Shown here: positions 7,561-9,105 of the stretch, piece by piece | How positions within the stretch are numbered: position 1 is the stretch's first letter | How the letters are laid out: the number at the start of each line of letters is the position of its first letter | From: an uncultured Bacteroidota bacterium | Lineage (GTDB): Bacteria > Bacteroidota > Bacteroidia > UKL13-3 | Direction of reading: 5' to 3' | Length of the DNA stretch: 9,105 nt | Assembly (NCBI GenBank): GCA_903898215.1 | Contig: CAIUEQ010000368.1 | Coordinates: forward strand, 1 to 9,105 | The notes under the pieces: generated by a model | The model's database searches: none | What the model was told of the DNA's origin: nothing | The model's input: only the letters and a program-made list of their open reading frames with translations | Made by a program: the position numbers and the translations under genes

Positions 7561-7608
7561 GTTTGAGGTTTGAAGTTTGTAGTGAATAATTGAAGTTAGA
7601 AGTAGTGT
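7561..7608. repeat. Degenerate heptamer repeat, GTTTGAA family
   Basis: Directly after the rlmH stop come GTTTGAG, GTTTGAA, GTTTGTA, GTGAATA, then a 6-bp ATTGAA, then GTTAGAA and GTAGTGT. The 7-bp period is clear although the sequence is unrelated to the NGCAANN array at 1167-1397. It ends where the recognisable higB remnant begins. Confidence 0.65.
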
Positions 7609-7671
7609 GTATGAATTTTTAAATGGAATAACGGTAACGCATTCGAAGTTGAAATAATTGACTATCACTAA
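7609..7671 (+). pseudogene. higB: higB toxin remnant (last ~20 codons only)
   Basis: Positions 7621-7671 translate as KWNNGNAFEVEIIDYH followed by TAA. The closing NGNAYDVEIVDYH-type sequence is the hallmark C-terminus of HigB-family (RelE-like) mRNA-cleaving toxins. Removing one T from the T-run at 7616-7620 extends the match upstream to N-F-K-W, so a one-base insertion also lies here. Further upstream the gene is gone and heptamer repeats reach to rlmH. The stop is 11 bases before the higA ATG, the normal spacing of a higBA operon. The toxin's catalytic body is absent, so no active toxin can be made from this copy. Confidence 0.8.
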
Positions 7672-7682
7672 TTGATAAAAAC

Positions 7683-7982
7683 ATGAAAAAGTTAAAAAAT
7701 ATTCATCCTGGAGAAATTTTACAAGAGGAGTTTTTATTGCCTCTAGAAATTAGTGCATACAAGCTTTCGAAAGACATTGGTATTCCGCAAACTCGTGTTT
7801 CTGCTATTGTAAAAGGAAATAGAAGAATAACAGCTGACACAGCGCTAAGGCTTTCAAAATATTTTGGAAATACAGCAAAATTTTGGCTCGGACTTCAAGA
7901 TGATTTTGATATTGAAGAACAAAAAAATATCAAGAAGGCTGAATTAAATACCATTAAACTGCATACTCAACATGCTGCATAA
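7683..7982 (+). CDS. higA: HigA family addiction-module antitoxin (XRE-type)
   Basis: This 99-residue protein normally neutralises the ribosome-dependent mRNA nuclease HigB and represses the higBA promoter as a dimer. It opens with the family signature (K)NIHPGEILQEEFL, followed by an XRE helix-turn-helix (~24-62; recognition region around IPQTRVSAIVKGNRRIT) and the typical SKYFGNTAKFWLGLQDDFD motif. Length is normal and the frame is intact. In higBA operons the toxin gene lies directly upstream; here only its last codons survive, so the antitoxin is orphaned. It may still act as a DNA-binding regulator or as an antidote to HigB encoded elsewhere (inference). The operon promoter upstream of higB has presumably been lost too; I see no TAnnTTTG match in 7561-7682. 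The stop codon lies in GCATAAC (7977-7983). Confidence 0.95.
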   Translation: MKKLKNIHPGEILQEEFLLPLEISAYKLSKDIGIPQTRVSAIVKGNRRITADTALRLSKYFGNTAKFWLGLQDDFDIEEQKNIKKAELNTIKLHTQHAA

Positions 7983-7992
7983 CGTATAAGTA

Positions 7993-8020
7993 GTTTGGGG
8001 TAAGATGTTGGAAGTTGGAA
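7993..8020. repeat. Short heptamer repeat, GTTGGAA family
   Basis: GTTTGGG, GTAAGAT, GTTGGAA and GTTGGAA sit in consecutive 7-bp register; the last two units are identical. They resemble the GTTTGAA units after rlmH, so both blocks flank higA and its higB remnant. Confidence 0.6.
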
Positions 8021-8098
8021 GTGTTTTTTCTCCTTGGTTTATTTCAATTAAAATTTAAGTTTGATTAGAAATATTATTTCGATTAAAAGCGATTATGT

Positions 8099-8128
8099 AC
8101 GTTTATAAACGTTTGTAACCGTTTTTAT
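8099..8128. repeat. 10-bp tandem block with a 14-bp perfect palindrome
   Basis: Three decamers follow one another: ACGTTTATAA (8099-8108), ACGTTTGTAA (8109-8118) and CCGTTTTTAT (8119-8128). The first 14 bases (8099-8112, ACGTTTATAAACGT) are a perfect palindrome. The ~10-bp spacing places the copies on one face of the helix, as in operator arrays. The cognate protein, if any, is unknown. Confidence 0.6.
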
Positions 8129-8162
8129 AGCAGCAATTCACAAGTTAGCAGCAATGCAAGAC

Positions 8163-8186
8163 ATCCGTTTAAAAGTGGATTTTTTT
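8163..8186 (+). terminator. Weak terminator candidate
   Basis: ATCCGTTT (8163-8170) can pair with AAGTGGAT (8173-8180) using two wobble pairs, followed by a run of seven T (8180-8186). The loop would be tight and the stem weak, so this is a low-confidence call. It could end transcripts arriving from higA. Confidence 0.25.
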
Positions 8187-8210
8187 GCAATTTGACAATT
8201 TATTTTTTGC

Positions 8211-8218
8211 TATATTTG
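8211..8218 (+). promoter_or_regulatory. Putative promoter, -7 element TATATTTG
   Basis: This octamer is identical to the one upstream of clpC and matches TAnnTTTG. TTTG at 8191-8194 lies 16 bases upstream, somewhat closer than the usual ~19-base spacing for a -33 box. The last base is only 4 bases before the GTG at 8223, so a transcript would start at or just inside the annotated gene start. Confidence 0.5.
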
Positions 8219-8222
8219 ACTG

Positions 8223-8750
8223 GTGAAAAAGACAAAACCCATATACCTTGACTTTATCGTTGACAAGTTAACAAACTCAATCCAAAACACTATTTCGGGT
8301 GACAGTTTTCAGACAGATATAAGTCGGTTGACAATGGCAGACCTCAAACAAATAACCAAGAAAAACGGATGGAATTTTAAATGGAATGAAGAACTTGCAA
8401 ACAACAGCAGAGAAGTTTATAAATTAACAATTATAAATAATCCAACAATCATTCAAGGACTTTTGAGTTTCACTATTAAGACAGATCACGTTTATATGAA
8501 TTTGCTTGAAAGTGCCCCATTCAACCTTGGACGAAATAAAATTTATGAAGGAGTTTCAGGCAATTTAGTTGCTTATGCCTGTAAGGTCTCGTTTCAAAAC
8601 GGATTTGAGGGTTTTGTTTCATTTGATGCAAAGACAAATTTAATTGAACATTACAAAAAGAGTTTAGGAGCAAATCACTTTGGCGGACAATTAATGATTA
8701 TTCCGACACATGTTTCACAAAATTTAGTTGACAAATATTTTAAAAATTAA
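8223..8750 (+). CDS. Hypothetical protein with GNAT-like C-terminal half
   Basis: This is a 175-residue soluble protein with no signal peptide or membrane segment. The C-terminal half (GVSGNLVAYACKVSF at 110-124, GFEGFVSF at 127-134, then HYKKSLGANHFG from 143) has the strand-helix order and the 'HYxxxLGA' ending of GNAT acetyltransferases. The canonical acetyl-CoA motif Q/RxxGxG/A is not obvious, so activity is uncertain. A degenerate or unrelated fold is possible. The GTG at 8223 is the earliest usual start, since a TGA lies in frame at 8217-8219. The first in-frame ATG is codon 38 (8334-8336), which would remove part of the N-terminal helix region. The gene is followed after 4 bases by a 60-residue partner, implying an operon. 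The organisation resembles small two-gene accessory or toxin-antitoxin units, but this is inference. Confidence 0.7.
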   Translation: MKKTKPIYLDFIVDKLTNSIQNTISGDSFQTDISRLTMADLKQITKKNGWNFKWNEELANNSREVYKLTIINNPTIIQGLLSFTIKTDHVYMNLLESAPFNLGRNKIYEGVSGNLVAYACKVSFQNGFEGFVSFDAKTNLIEHYKKSLGANHFGGQLMIIPTHVSQNLVDKYFKN

Positions 8751-8754
8751 AAGT

Positions 8755-8937
8755 ATGGGACACATAAAAGAACCTGAAGGCGTTGACTTTGTTATTAACG
8801 GAAAACCTTTGACAAAAGATGAAGAAATTGCCATTAGTAATTATATTAAATCTTATAAGGCAAAACATTCTTCCAAACCGACAATTGTTAAGCAGACATT
8901 AAGACGCTCAGAAAGCAGAAAAAAAGTTTCTGCATAA
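8755..8937 (+). CDS. Small basic-tailed hypothetical protein (partner of the GNAT-like gene)
   Basis: This 60-residue protein begins at ATG 8755, four bases after the upstream stop. An earlier TTG (8728) would overlap the upstream gene and add residues unlike the conserved-looking start MGHIKEPEGVDFVINGKPLT. The N-terminal ~33 residues are acidic and would form a short strand plus a helix (KDEEIAISNYIKSYK). The last ~20 residues are strongly basic (LRRSESRKKVSA). I recall similar 'EPxGVDFV...PLTxxE' small proteins in other genomes but know no function for them. The tight coupling suggests it works with the GNAT-like protein, possibly as a binding partner or antitoxin. No helix-turn-helix or ribbon-helix-helix is evident. 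The stop lies in GCATAAC (8932-8938), at the boundary with the attC-like structure. Confidence 0.7.
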   Translation: MGHIKEPEGVDFVINGKPLTKDEEIAISNYIKSYKAKHSSKPTIVKQTLRRSESRKKVSA

Positions 8938-8973
8938 CATAGACACTTAACCTTAACAGACGTGATGCACAGC

Positions 8974-9105
8974 TGCTAACACGCGCTAATAATCAATTTG
9001 GGTTTTTGTTTTGGTAACAACATTTAATTTCTAATTTGCATTTCGTTTCGTGTGACAAAAAAGTGGTTCTAATTCCCAAACTGCTTTTAGCGCGGGAACG
9101 TTATG
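8974..9105. other. attC-like paired-arm structure (cut by the right edge)
   Basis: The two ends of this ~132-base non-coding segment are complementary in blocks, in the order expected for an integron attC site. TGCTAAC (8974-8980) is opposite GTTATG (9100-9105), an imperfect R-box-like pair. CGCGCTAA (8982-8989) pairs exactly with TTAGCGCG (9087-9094). TTTGGG (8997-9002) pairs exactly with CCCAAA (9075-9080). TTTTTGT (9003-9009) can pair with ACAAAAA (9055-9061). The linkers between the exact blocks are 7 and 6 bases, so one strand carries an extra base, as in attC sites. The size falls in the known attC range. There is no integrase in the window and the right end is truncated. It could instead be another folded mobile-cassette end. 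Confidence 0.45.

Larger units (their letters stand above)
7983..8222. other. Non-coding spacer between higA and the cassette-like gene pair
   Basis: No ORF is supported in these 240 bases. Contents in order are: heptamers GTTTGGG, GTAAGAT, GTTGGAA and GTTGGAA (7993-8020); a near-direct repeat TTTCAATTAAAA / TTTCGATTAAAA (8042-8053 and 8077-8088); the 10-bp tandem block at 8099-8128; a weak hairpin plus T-run at 8163-8186; and a promoter-like element at 8211-8218. Confidence 0.7.

Noticed and set aside
7977..8150. A second attC-like site after higA (GCATAAC ... GTTAGCA)
   Set aside because: The end heptamers are weakly compatible, but I could not find the inner complementary arms seen at 8974-9105, and the 174-base span is too long for a typical attC.
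8728..8754. Upstream TTG start for the 60-residue gene
   Set aside because: It would overlap the preceding gene and add nine residues that look like shifted-frame sequence; ATG 8755 gives a natural 4-base spacing.

Overview
The window looks like a piece of a Bacteroidota chromosome, probably an environmental Chitinophagales/Sphingobacteriales-type lineage (inference). It is AT-rich and has no clear Shine-Dalgarno sites. Two genes encode secreted proteins with type IX secretion (T9SS) C-terminal sorting domains, and two promoter-like octamers match the Bacteroidota -7 element TAnnTTTG. Every supported gene lies on the + strand.

Layout. (a) 1-1146 is the 3' part of a secreted fibronectin-III/T9SS cargo gene that begins before the window. 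(b) 1167-1397 is a striking array of 33 heptamers in perfect register, followed by an A-rich degenerate tail up to the next gene. (c) 1458-3935 is a complete T9SS cargo gene (signal peptide, OB-fold-like regions, DUF5011-like Ig domain, sorting domain) closed by an intrinsic terminator. (d) 4156-6702 is clpC, with a -7 promoter element and an attenuator-like hairpin in its leader. (e) 6735-6977 is a small antitoxin-like gene with no toxin; its end runs into a dispersed CTTTGYG repeat. (f) 7089-7559 is rlmH. (g) 7561-7671 is a heptamer repeat fused to the last ~20 codons of a destroyed higB toxin gene, followed by an intact higA antitoxin (7683-7982). (h) 7983-8222 is a non-coding spacer with heptamers, a 10-bp tandem/palindromic block and a promoter-like element. 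(i) 8223-8937 is a tight two-gene unit: a GNAT-like hypothetical protein and a 60-residue basic-tailed protein. (j) 8938-9105 is non-coding and folds into a paired-arm structure resembling an integron attC site, cut by the window edge.

The housekeeping core (clpC, rlmH) is separated by accessory debris. Two antitoxin-type genes have no intact toxin, and both gaps are occupied by short-period intergenic repeats. The right end resembles a mobile cassette: a compact gene pair followed by an attC-like inverted structure. The most interesting observations are the decayed HigBA locus, the recurrent 7-bp periodicity in unrelated sequence families, the clpC leader hairpin, and the cassette-like gene pair.
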